This document shows positions 1 through 10,556 of a DNA stretch of 64,000 nt, piece by piece. Every line of letters begins with the position of its first letter. Position 1 is the first letter of the stretch. A program made the position numbers and the translations under genes. The DNA is from Paraspadella gotoi (Eukaryota; Chaetognatha), in the NCBI GenBank assembly GCA_051294375.1, contig CM119269.1, positions 16,295,010 to 16,359,009 on the forward strand, in the 5' to 3' direction. Below the pieces are notes generated by a model that saw only the letters and a list, made by a program, of their open reading frames with translations, searched no databases and was not told the origin of the DNA.

Positions 1-312
1 TTTTCACTGAGAAAGAGGCATATCACAGAGATTATCACACAAATAAATAAATTTAAATTTAATTTTAATTAACAACAATTAAATTAATTTTAATTTAAAT
101 TACAAATTATAATTAAATTAATTTAAATTATATAAATAAATAAATAAATAAATAAAATTAAAAAAATAAAAAAATAAAAAAAGTTTGCCAAGATTGTTTA
201 GGAAGTTTATCGCGACATGATAACGAAACGTTCTATTAAGAGCAATCCTATCACTTAATAGTAAATAACTTAATTTTCTTAGTCAACCGTGAATTCGATT
301 CTTCCAGCTCAC
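1..312. other. AT-rich noncoding stretch (P450 intron)
   Basis: Runs of A/T with short (TAAA)n and (AAAT)n simple sequence, presumably the second intron of the P450 gene. Nothing else is visible. Confidence 0.5.
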
Positions 313-875
313 ATGTGCTTCGAGCTGCTGAGAATCGGCTCGATGACCTCCGGGCTAAAGCCGAAGATGTAAGGTTTGTATCCAAGCCAGACTCGCATCC
401 ACCCCGTCGCTTGGCAACTGCACTCCTCCACCATGGAAATGATTGTCTTGAGCATGTCGACGGCATTTCTGCATAATTACCGATATTTAAGAATTTAAGA
501 TTTGCATTTAAACAAACTTATTCTTCAACACATGCACTCCCACTCAAACACAATAAAACACAAATTTCAAGATTATGAAGCCGAAAAAAAAAACGCCTTT
601 TCGTTAGCCTGACTGACAAATTCATCGCGAGCGCTAACAGCAGAGCATTTTATTAAATTTTTTAAATGTTGAAGTTTTAGATAACAGTTCCTAAATTCCG
701 CCCACAAAAAATACTTACTCTCCGGCAAATGGTAAGAATTCCCCAGAATAGGGATACCCCACGGTCCCGGTATCCGGTTCACGTCGCTGCGAAGCTTAAG
801 GAATTTAATGACGACGTACAGTAAGAAACCGACGAAAACTGTACCCAAAATGGGTACAAAAATCGGGGTTGACAT
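313..875 (-). CDS. cytochrome P450 (CYP4-like), N-terminal exons, gene runs off left edge
   Basis: Two exons of a microsomal P450 monooxygenase on the minus strand. Exon 1 (875-719) starts with an ATG, encodes a hydrophobic membrane anchor (IFVPILGTVFVGFLLYVVI) and then the proline-rich hinge with IPGPWGIPILGN, typical of P450s; it ends at a GTAAGT donor. Exon 2 (468-313) encodes GWMRVWLGYKPYIFGF followed by ILSSSKHM, the beta1 region and helix-B start characteristic of the CYP4 clan, and ends at a GTGAGC donor. Substrate-recognition and haem-cysteine regions lie outside the window, so no substrate can be proposed. The exon 1 donor leaves phase 1 while exon 2 needs phase 2. A one-base assembly slip or a missed micro-exon is likely. 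The 312 bases left of exon 2 are AT-rich with nothing coding. Family assignment is confident; subfamily is inferred from the SSSKHM stretch only. Confidence 0.8.
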
Positions 876-1962
876 GGCAGCTTTTTATCAGCCTTCGAAA
901 AGTGCGCTGAGAGGTTCGAAAGGGTAAGGAAAAAAAAATATTAGTTTAGATTAGTTTAGTCGAAAAAAAAATCCAGGGGAGACTGAAAAAGAGAATTTTG
1001 AGTTTCTCTGCAGTACTTTTATGGTTTTGACTATATTAATTTATATAAACATAAGAAGGTAATTATAAGCAAAGAGATGATCCAGCTTAACAAAACGGAA
1101 AATTTTTTTAAAACAAATTATTTCAAATAAAGATTAACTCTGATACATAATCATTATCATTATTACCTCTGATTTAAATGAAAACCATATTGTTACCTCG
1201 ATCTAATTTTTGCCATAAATTTTGTTTCAAATGGATTAAAAAAAAATGTTTTCCCCCGTTTCCAACCGCCGTTTTTTCTCTCTTTGTATACTTTTAAACG
1301 AGGATAAATTAAGCTCCAGAGCGAAAAAGTTTTAAAGAATTAAACCGTGGTTTTGGTATCTGTACTTTTATTAAGTATCTTCTACATTCAATTTAGAAAT
1401 AAGTACAAAGAAAGCAGTTCGATAAAGTTTTTTTTCCGGTTCTAAATGAAAGGACAACATGAGGGAATTTGGAAACTAAACTAGTATCTATTACGTAATC
1501 AATTGCCGCGTTTGAATGTATTATTATTATTAATATTATAATATTATTATAATTAATTTGTTAGGACCCGCCGGTCCGTCCTCCTCCTAAAACGCCCCCG
1601 AGAATATTCGAAGAATATTTGAGGAAACTCCTCCACCCCGGCGAGATGCTTCGGTAGTCCAGAGATTCTTCAAAGGCATGATTTGGTGGCTTGAGCAGAT
1701 CGACGATTAAATAGTCTCTCTTTATTTCATGAAAAGTTTAAAAAGGGTACCTTAATAAAATAATCAAAGCATATAGATATTCAAACAGTACAATAAAGAA
1801 TAATTATTAAAATTATTATTTAAACACACAAAAGAATTACAAAAATCAGTTTAAACTCAAAAACCAATTGATAATCCTTTTGACGAAGTAAAGTTCGAAC
1901 TCAGATATCACGATTCGCGAGTCTTTGGATCTAACAGATTGATTGATTTATTATTATTCCAG
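876..1962. other. intergenic stretch upstream of the P450 gene
   Basis: AT-rich DNA upstream of the P450 start. The only compositional island is 1561-1720, GC-rich, with an open minus-strand frame ending GGVLGGGRTGGS and a stop. It is too short and unsupported to call an exon. Confidence 0.4.
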
Positions 1963-2207
1963 GTATGGTGACTAAAATCCACCAACCGTTCATCAGCGGC
2001 CATTGTGCCCGGAGGCAATCATTCGCCTCCCAAACCAAAGGTCCGGGGTTCTAGCCGGTGGTCGCCTTGCAGTTAAGAGGTTAACGCGCCGTGTAAGAAC
2101 GATTAACCCGCCTGTAACAGTGTTACAGCCTGATCCGAAGTTCAGGGACTGCTTTAATTTGAACGGTTCGTCACTAACACATAATAATATCACTGTCTCT
2201 TCATTGA
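1963..2207 (+). repeat. SINE-like repeat, copy 1 of a tandem pair
   Basis: About 245 bases that recur at 2383-2625 with small differences. Both begin GTATGGTGA, share ATCCACCAACCGTT, contain a pol-III B-box-like GGTTCTAGCC, then CCTGATCCGAAG and CACTAACACATAATAAT. The inner part (CCCGCCTGTAACA, GATCCGAAG) is echoed in the clear tRNA-derived SINE at 59820, so these are probably members of the same SINE superfamily with a degenerate head. Confidence 0.65.
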
Positions 2208-2382
2208 TGAGCCCGACTTCCAAACACATCATCAACAACAACACTTTCAGGCGACATGCCTCAACCTGCCGATGCATTTTCCGCCAACAACAACATGCCT
2301 CAACTTGGTGACGAACTTTCCACCAACAACAACAATTCAATGAAGAGACGTAACAGACTTCTTCCTATGGAGGGGTGGGGAT

Positions 2383-2625
2383 GTATGGTGAACTAAAATC
2401 CACCAACCGTTAATTAGTGGCCATTGGTGCTGGAGGCAAGTCATTCGCCTCCCAACCCAAAGATCCGAGGTTCTAGCCCGGTGGTCGCCTGGCAGTTAAG
2501 AGGGACGGCTCACTTAACCAGCCTGTAACACGGTGGTACAGCCTGATCCGAAGCTCAGAGACTGCTTATATTCAACGGTTATGTCACTAACACATAATAA
2601 TAATCACTGTCTATTCACAGGTCAA
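2383..2625 (+). repeat. SINE-like repeat, copy 2 of a tandem pair
   Basis: Second copy of the 1963 repeat in the same orientation, about 175 bases downstream. It has the same GTATGGTGA start, B-box-like GGTTCTAGCC and AACACATAATAAT end. It is followed by a (GTC)n run at 2685-2705 and the phrase TTTGAGCTTCCAAA, which recurs after another (GTC)n run near 56005. Confidence 0.65.
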
Positions 2626-3060
2626 ATTTTTCTTGGTCATTCTTGCTTACCTTTACGGGTCGCAAGGTCGAAAGACTTCGTCGTTGTCGTCGTCGTCGTT
2701 TTCGCCTTAACTATTTGAGCTTCCAAAATCGACAGAATATAGAAAAAATTGTTAATATATTAATCGATTTTATGATTTTATTGTAAATGATAATGAGAAA
2801 AACTTGCCTAATTTTCTGTATTTACTCTATATATTAGCAATCAATAAAACAAAAAAGGATTCGCTGTTATCTAGATTTTTACCAAATAAAGACACTTATC
2901 ATCATGAAGTAGCTTTTCAAACGAGGGAGTCATGGTTGAACGATTTTCACGAATTCTTTCACATTTTGGTTTTTTGTGTCTGTGTGCCAATCAATATTAT
3001 ACTAGAACATCTCGAAGTTTTTCTCGCTATAATTTAGATTCTTCCTTTTAAATTACTTAA

Positions 3061-3205
3061 TTATCGATTGAAGGATCTCCGAATCGTTTCCTCGCTTTCC
3101 GATCGGCGAGGGACAGTGACGTCAACCACCCGCAGGAAATCCAGTCTTCCGTCTGTCCGGCGATAAATTCATCGTCAGAGGACGAGCCGTCAGAGCTCTG
3201 AATAA
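3061..3205 (-). other. coding-like island, possible 3'-terminal exon
   Basis: GC-rich island in AT-rich DNA. On the minus strand it reads SSDGSSSDDEFIAGQ, EDWISCGW and ADRKARKRFGDPSIDN and then a stop (TAA). Composition and residue mix look like protein, but no upstream exon, start or family match is visible, so it may be a remnant exon. Confidence 0.25.
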
Positions 3206-3316
3206 GCGAAATCGACCTAATTCATATTACCAGTTTTGTTAAGACGGTAGTTTTTTTACGCGCTAAAATGAATAAATTAAAGTAGAAGATTAATAGGAAA
3301 AAACAATTTTTATTTG

Positions 3317-3410
3317 TTTTGACAACGAATTTTTAATGACAGTTTTTGACAGACATGTTTCGACTCTGCATTTTAGAGTCTTCATCAGTCATTAAAATTC
3401 GTTGTCAAAA
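3317..3410. ncRNA. hammerhead-ribozyme-like hairpin (short palindromic element)
   Basis: Two inverted arms (3317-3339 and 3389-3410, containing GACAACGAATTTTTAATGA and its complement) flank a core that on the minus strand reads CTGATGA, a 5-bp stem II (GACTC/GAGTC with one extra A before it), GAAAC and ATGTC (3388 down to 3352). This is the minimal hammerhead layout: CUGAUGA, stem II, GAAA, then a cleavable triplet GUC, with stem I formed by the palindromic arms. Downstream CCAAAAACAACGAAA matches the flank of the two larger elements of the window. Such minimal hammerheads are known from Penelope-like retroelements of animals. Self-cleavage is inferred, not shown. Confidence 0.7.
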
Positions 3411-3734
3411 AAAAAAAAATGTGTTTTCTCCTAATGCCCAAAAACAACGAAAATCGAAAGTCTATACACAAAGAATATTTAATTTAAATTGCTTCGAATA
3501 CAATTTTGAATTCATCAATAAAAATTGAAAAAGATTTATACATTTTCCCCGAAACAAACGACCAGAGTCGCTACATATGTTTTGAATATTGTTTATCATA
3601 AGAATCGTCAGAGCAAAGATATTCAAGTTTCTCCATTACACTTAGCTTTGTCGTTTCGTCCTTCGTCGCCGCAACATCGGGCGCCCAGGTCGGCCGCGTC
3701 CCGACAAGATTCTTCGCAAGGAACGAAGCCGACA

Positions 3735-6700
3735 ATGTCGGTCACTCCTCCGAAACGCACGACGAAAACGACGACGTTTTCCAGCGACTCGCAGGCCGAC
3801 TCTTCACGGCCGAGAAAGACTCGGACGCTCACACCACCGGCGATTCACGATACGGGAATCATCGTTAAAAACGGAGAGGGCGGCGAAAATGGAGGCGGCG
3901 CTAGCTGCGGTGTAGGGAACCGCAGAGGCGGTCTAAGTTGTTTCTCCCTCCTTTTCTCGGCGTATCTCGTTCCTATCTTTTCAATCCTTTTGTTTTTCGG
4001 CGACATCGCCATGGATCACTACACAGGTTGGCAAAAACAACTGCTGCCCAGAAAGCTTTCTAAAACTTTCGAAAAATAACAAACTCCCACTTACTATGAC
4101 ATTTTGAAATAGAAAAGAAAAATCTATTGTTTTCACGTATTCACGTTCACTCCATTATCATAACAAAAATTTTCAAAAATAACTGAGAAAAGGTAAGTAT
4201 AGTTGTGGATAAGGTGGCTACTGTCCGTAACTTATATGCCCCCTCAGCAGTCATGGAAAGTTTCCTGGGCTTGAAACCGGCTTGAGAGATTTCCTCGGCC
4301 CCAAGGCGGTTTATGGCCGTCCTCACGCTTCCCACAGGGTAGGAAGATGGCTTGGGATTGAAACCCTGTACCAAGTGGTCATGAGTTGATGGATTTACTC
4401 AATGAGCCACCGGACCACCAACTGAAGGTGTCATGCTTATAGGCGGGGTGAACTTTGGCAATGCACGACTCCAAGTGTCTGTGACCTCTTAAATCACGTA
4501 TCAAGTATTCACGCTCTCTACTTTCCACTCACCCTCAAAAGCGGGCTACTTACCTCGTCAACAAAGACCTCTGGTGGGCGGCCTCACCTTTCGCCATCGT
4601 TGCCGCGCCACGGCCTCGTTTCTGGCGTCTACGTCGTCGGCGCCGTTCGACGTCACGCCTCCGTCTACCCGAACCCTCTGGCGACGCCACGGCGCCGCGC
4701 GGCTACGGTGGGCGCGGCTTTCGTCGGGTTTCGGACCCACCATCCTCCACGTGGACACCATCTTGGATTGGTGGGAGGAAAGGAGGAGGATGGGAGAAAC
4801 AAGAGGCCGAGAAAGAGATGGGAGGAAGAGGAGAGGGCGAGAGAGAAGACGGAGGAAAAGGAGATATTTCTGCGCAAGTGTTGTCTGTTGGAGGCGACGT
4901 TGGAGTCGGTGCGCAGGCGATATTGCAGAGCTACATCTTGATTGTCGAGGTAAAATTGTTTTTTTTTTTTAACCTCGTTAACGAATTTCAGGTTAAAATC
5001 AATTTCATAAAAGATCGTTGTGTTTATTTTTAACTTGAAGATTTTAAAGCCGCCGACGGTTTGTCTCCCGCTAACGTTCGGCAACATCGGCGATCCTCAA
5101 ATCGATCCAAGGTTTAGTGGAAATTTTCGTTTGATATTCTCACATGAACCTATACGTGCGGTGAAACAATATCTCAGGTGTAAAAATGACGTACGCGACC
5201 ACAGCCAACAAATGCTGCTGAACAAATTCTCTAACCTTTGGCACGAGGAAGAGGGGAACTTCACGGAACATTGCCTCAAAGAAATGCCGTAATACAATGC
5301 TTGTACTCGTATTGAAATGCAATTATCGCAGACATAAAATTTTCCTTTATTTTTTTTTTTTACAGTTCGATCGGTGGCTGTAGAATCACGATGGACGGGA
5401 AGCTGCTTGACGATTGTTTTTACGTCTGGAGCAACATCTATTTAGATTATTACGTCTCCACTCTCGAAGGTCTGTCACCTAATCTCGTCCAATCGGATAA
5501 TCCATGCACGATCTTTAAAAAAACTGATGTTTTGTGTCATTGTAATTACGTTTTGCCACAATGTAATCGAATTTGATTTGTCACGACTTTTAATCGGTCA
5601 TGACACATCGGATAAAAATAAATCGCGTCCGTCTTTGATGCAGGTTATATTCCTTACAGCGGGAGCCGCGCCCACCCAAATATTCTTCCCATGATTCCAT
5701 TGGTCACATCCATATTATCCGCCAGGTGTGCTCGGTTTTAATAGTATAGTAATGATTGGATTAAAAATGGCGATGAAGTTAAACCGCGTTCTCTCTCATA
5801 TGTTTTTTTATATTCTTTTCATTACAAGCATGAGTTTCCTCATGAACTGCAACGCCCGAGGCGCTTCCAGCCACATCAGAAAGGTTCTGAAGCGAGACAA
5901 ACCGGGAAATTTGTATTGGTTCGTTTTTCAACTCCTCGACTTTTTCAACTTACTCTTCGGTTTCTGCAAGGTGAGGTCAAGGAAAGTAAATTCGTAACAT
6001 TTCCTGTAAAGTTTTAAACTCCTTGATATTTATAGAAATTAGCAGTCTCATATCGTTTTCGATCACTCTTTAATAATGATTTCTTCTTTTACCCAGATCT
6101 TCATCTACAGCGGGATGATTCAATATCTTAGTCAGAACTCCCCTTGGCACATTTGGACAACAGTGTTTTTGGTTCCTGGTCTTATTATCAGAGTGGCGTT
6201 GCCTGAGTCAATGTGGAATTTGAAAAGGTCCGAGATTAAGCCGTTTATCGACTTTAAATTCATTCAAATGAATCATAAATATAATAGAAATGCAGTAGGT
6301 TAGCAATTTTAATTTAAATTTATGGTAAAAATTTTCTCGCAATTTAGACTCAAGTCGTTTCTCTTCCGACTCGGTCCCGGAAAGAATCAAACTCGTACGA
6401 ATCACGTCATCCGCGGCTTTCAATTTCTTCTCGTTGTCTTCTCCACCTTGCACATGGTTTTCCCTTTTCTTTACGTTCCTCCGGCAACGTGTGAAAAGTA
6501 AGGAAAGTTGTTTATTGTGGTTTATGGCACATTAAAAATTTATTTTTTTTAGATGGATGGAACATTACGTTGTGCAATACAAAAAGTTTCACGCGGGACA
6601 GCCGGGGGAAGATAATTACTGTCAATTTACGGAGCCTCTTCCGTGTGAGTTTTGTTTTCATGGAGTTATAGGATATAGGAATTACGGCGGAATTATTACC

Positions 6701-7718
6701 ATTACTACCATTATTAACCAGACACTTTCATTTCCCAAGAAAAACAAAATAACAGTTCCGAAGTTTTCCGTTTTATGGTTAGATGTCTCGAAACTCGAAA
6801 CATAAGACGTGCTTGGGTTGAGAGGCAATGATTGATAAAAATAAATAAATAAATCTAATTATAATAATCAATATAATTATAATGAGTCATCTTCTTAAGA
6901 AAAATGCACGATATAATGAAAAATAGAAAATAAACAACGTACATTTTCTATATATCCATTCCCATTCCATATCTATTGCCATCACATTCTCCTGAATTAC
7001 CCCCCCCCCGACTAGATTTCTTCACCGAGAACTTCTGTCGCCTTCGCACGTGCGGCCGCCGCAACAATTCTGCCTTCGCACTTCCCTGGCCGCTTCACCG
7101 CCAAATGTTCGCCGTGCTCGACTCGGCCGTCTTTGCACGCGACCGGGTCTTCCTCAAGCCTTCCGTCGACATCTGTCTGATGCTGGACTCAAAAAGAAAC
7201 GCCCGCCCGAAGTGGAACTGTCGAGGCGCCTTTCCGAGAACGCCGTCGTGGATCAGCCCTAGTCTGTACGACATCTTTAACTGTACGGAATACGCGGACG
7301 ACTGCGCGGGAATCGGCCGTCGGATGGGGATGGGGAAGAGAAAAGTTGACTTTCAGGTGAGACAGAAATATTTTACTCATCCGAAGACATTTAGGAAATA
7401 CTGTTACATGCTAATAATCATGTCATTGATTACTTTTAACATAGCTCCTGATTTATTTTTAAAATTTAACCCTTCTATATTGCACGTCTGAGTGTTAGTT
7501 TTACACACATATTTATTGCATTTTTTCTTTCCTTGTTCCAGCCCTACAGATTCATCACTGACAACGTCTACTCGATAAGCGTCGACTACAATTACAAATT
7601 TTTTCACAATGTTCTTTTTCTTGGAACTCTAATTAACTTCCTTGATCTGATCGCTTATTGTACTTTCAATGGATTCTGGTTGATCACTTTGTTCGTTTTA
7701 GAAATGAAGCAATGTTGA
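3735..7718 (+). CDS. XK-related (XKR family) multi-pass membrane protein
   Basis: Eleven exons with consistent phases: 3735-4026, 4567-4949, 5041-5288, 5366-5469, 5644-5725, 5829-5970, 6097-6227, 6348-6497, 6553-6644, 7016-7356, 7542-7718, giving about 713 residues. XK-family signs, in order: a first membrane segment ending LLFFGDIAMDHYT then DLWWAASPF; a segment ending AQAILQSYILIVE (counterpart of the family's E-x-x-PQLLLQ-x-Y helix); LVTSILSA followed by SMSFLMN and KRDKPGNLYWFVFQLLDFF; further hydrophobic segments near 6100, 6400 and 7600. XKR proteins act at the plasma membrane and some are caspase-activated phospholipid scramblases; no caspase site is asserted here. An insertion of about 130 residues after AQAILQSYILIVE is unusual. 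Exon 2 is open in the spliced frame, but its family-like peptides lie in neighbouring frames (see findings). XK membership is fairly sure, molecular activity unknown. Confidence 0.75.
4195..4425 (-). repeat. tRNA-derived SINE inside XKR intron 1
   Basis: Read on the minus strand, the element begins near 4421 with a tRNA-like head: A-box-like TGGCTCATTGAG and B-box GGTTTCAATCCC (4348-4421), followed by an unrelated body running to about 4195. It lies in the first intron of the XK-related gene, antisense to it. Confidence 0.7.
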
Positions 7719-8155
7719 AATAAAATTTTTGCTTGCTAATAAGCAGATAGATATACATGTATTTAATAACAAGATTAAGGAACAAACTAACGATATGAGG
7801 CGACTTCTCAGGTTTGCTCTTTTACTTCCCTCTCGCCTCAGATAGAAAACAAAGTTTCAAACAAAACCGTGATTTATTGCACAGATAATGTGGATAAACG
7901 AAATAAACAAAAACTTTATGGCCTTAGTAAACCAGATGTAACGAAAGAAGCCTAATTAATAAAGAGAAACAACTCGAACTTCTCGTCGAGCAATAGTTTA
8001 CATATAATGTTAAAATCCATTCAAAGCTTTAAATGGAGAGTTACTAAAAATATAAAAACTAGTACAAAGTAACAAATAACGAAAAACTATGAAAGTGTAA
8101 CGAACTTACTAAATCTTTTTTTTTTTTTAAACGCGACAAAATCTGATTTGCTCCC
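7719..8155. other. tail-to-tail intergenic spacer
   Basis: 437 AT-rich bases between the stop codons of the convergent XK-related and OAS-like genes. It must hold both 3' ends; several AATAAA-like strings occur (for example around 7720 and 7900) but none can be assigned with confidence. Confidence 0.5.
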
Positions 8156-9591
8156 TTAATTAAAATTAAAAGAGAGCTTGACCGCAAGACCTTTCCCTCT
8201 TGGTATGTAAAGTGTACAGAGTCGTGATTCGTGTACGTCAGAAATGGAAGGCCAAGGACGCGGAAAAACATTTTGCATTATGTCAACGGAATTCTCAACT
8301 ACATCCATGTATTTTCTGACTTCGCTGGCTCCATCTGCAATTGGCTCAACATTCACCTCCACTTTTTCCATCACCTTCATCATGGCAGACAGAGAGTACA
8401 AGAAGAACTTGATGACCTTGAAGTCCTGAGACTCGAGATTGTGGCTCTGGTTCAGAACAAACCTGGGAAGGTGGACCTGAGCCTCTTCCCTCCCGCATAA
8501 ATAATTGTTCGGAGATTTCTTAAGAGCAAGCTGAAACAACAATGGTTGCGGCATAAAGAGTTTCTGGACAGTGCAATCGCCGGAGTTCAAGATGGCGAGC
8601 GTCTTGGAGGCGTATGATGAGTACGACTGGAAAAACTCTTCGTCCAAGTTCTCCAGCATGTTTTGGTAGGGATTGCAGGGGTTCATCAGAAGAGGCGTTG
8701 ATTTCTTCACATCGTCGGGTATGCGGTTGGCCAGATAGAGCCTGAAATGATAAGTATCAGCAAAATATGAATATTAAAGCATAGCAAAAATATAAAAATC
8801 TAGTGGAATCAAAATTCGAATAGTATATCACGAAAGTTGATAAAAAAAAAATTAGTTTTCAATTTTCGCATACGTCCATATTTATACATAGTACTCACCA
8901 TAGAAAATGTCGAAATTTCAAAATGTTTTTTTCTCATTTTTAAATTCCTCACGAAAAGTTGATATAAGGAAATATAACACTTTAGAAAATTATTTCATTA
9001 AGTGGGTCAAAATCCTAAAAAACTATTATAATTAACCTAAAATTAAATTTTAGTATAAAAATAGTTTTTATAGTTTTTCTTTTTTTCATATTTGCACAAA
9101 GAGATTGTTAGACGTCGCTCATAAGAAGCGAAAAACAAATCACCGACCGCAAAATCCCGGTCGGCGAAAGTAAAAGAAAGCCCGATTACCTATATTTGGT
9201 ACTAAGGCGACTTACCCCAGCAGCAGATCAGCAGATTCGGACTCTATAATCCACTTTGTCGGTCCCTACCCAAAATCTTGTCGGTAAATCATTATTATCA
9301 TATCAGAACATCGAATTATGAGAAATTTTGCAAAAAAGTCTGTCCGTCCGTCTGTCCGTGATTGGATGGATGGATTGGAATGAAATTTTGTGTGTGGGTA
9401 CTGGGTATGAAAGTGTGTAATTAAGCTGGAAATAAATTTTTGATGGAATCGTAGGAGTGGAAAAGAGTTTAAATTAGAAAACCAAAACATTTATTAATAT
9501 TTTTACAAATTTATCTCTTTCTCTTTATCTGTAGAAGAATCTATCTTCTAACCCGCGGAGACTAACGTTCCAAGCGTCGTCAGTGGGCTGG

Positions 9592-9644
<53 letters not shown>

Positions 9645-10521
9645 TGTTCTTCAGTAGAAACGAGGAAACTGCTTCGCAGATATAACGTCGAATTTTTACT
9701 ATGAAAAAAATGACGACGTTCAAAATTCTCTCGTCCATCGACGACGTTCATGAAGATATACTTTACGTAAAAAAGTGCGCGCTTGAATTTCCTTCAACAT
9801 TTATTGAAGTTTCAATGGATTTGAAAAAGACTCCTGTTACTGGTCTGAACGAAATAATAAAGGCTATGAACGAAACAAGGACTAAAGAACTCGCCAACGA
9901 TATCTTTGAAAAATTTTAAAATAATATTTTTTTTAATTTTAAGAACAGTTTCGGGTTCTCCGGGGAAAACTAAGAAACTTTTGTATAATATTGGGGATGA
10001 GCATCGTTTCTAAACAAACTCATTGTTTCTATCAAATTTTTGGCGTTTGATAGACAATTGCAAACATTATCTACATGCATAATTTCATCATAATCCGACA
10101 ATCCGTTCAAAAGTAATCGCCAAAAAGCAATCGCAAAAATCGCTCTTCAAACCGATCAACTTTGCTTAAAATCGAGCTCGTTTTGACCCAACAAAGATTA
10201 GTACTATGCGTAGTACTAAGCTTTAGAACCATCGCACAGTGAGATCCTGGGCCTGAATTTTTCAGAAAAATCCCGTTCAGTTAAAAATAATTTTTTATTA
10301 TATATTAATTATAAAATAATTTTTTAAAAATTTATTTGAATATTAAAATAATTAAAAAATAATTTATATAATTTTAAATAAATAAAATAAAATTAAATAT
10401 ATATTATTATCAGATTATATAATAATAATTAATAATAATAATAAAAAATAATAAAAATAATAATTATAATTAAGAAAATAAAAAAAATATATATTTTATT
10501 TAATATTATTATTTTATATTA

Positions 10522-10556
<35 letters not shown>

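Noticed and set aside
1563-1720. GC-rich minus-strand open stretch ending LGGGRTGGS and a stop.
   Set aside because: No acceptor, partner exon or family resemblance; too short to separate from chance.
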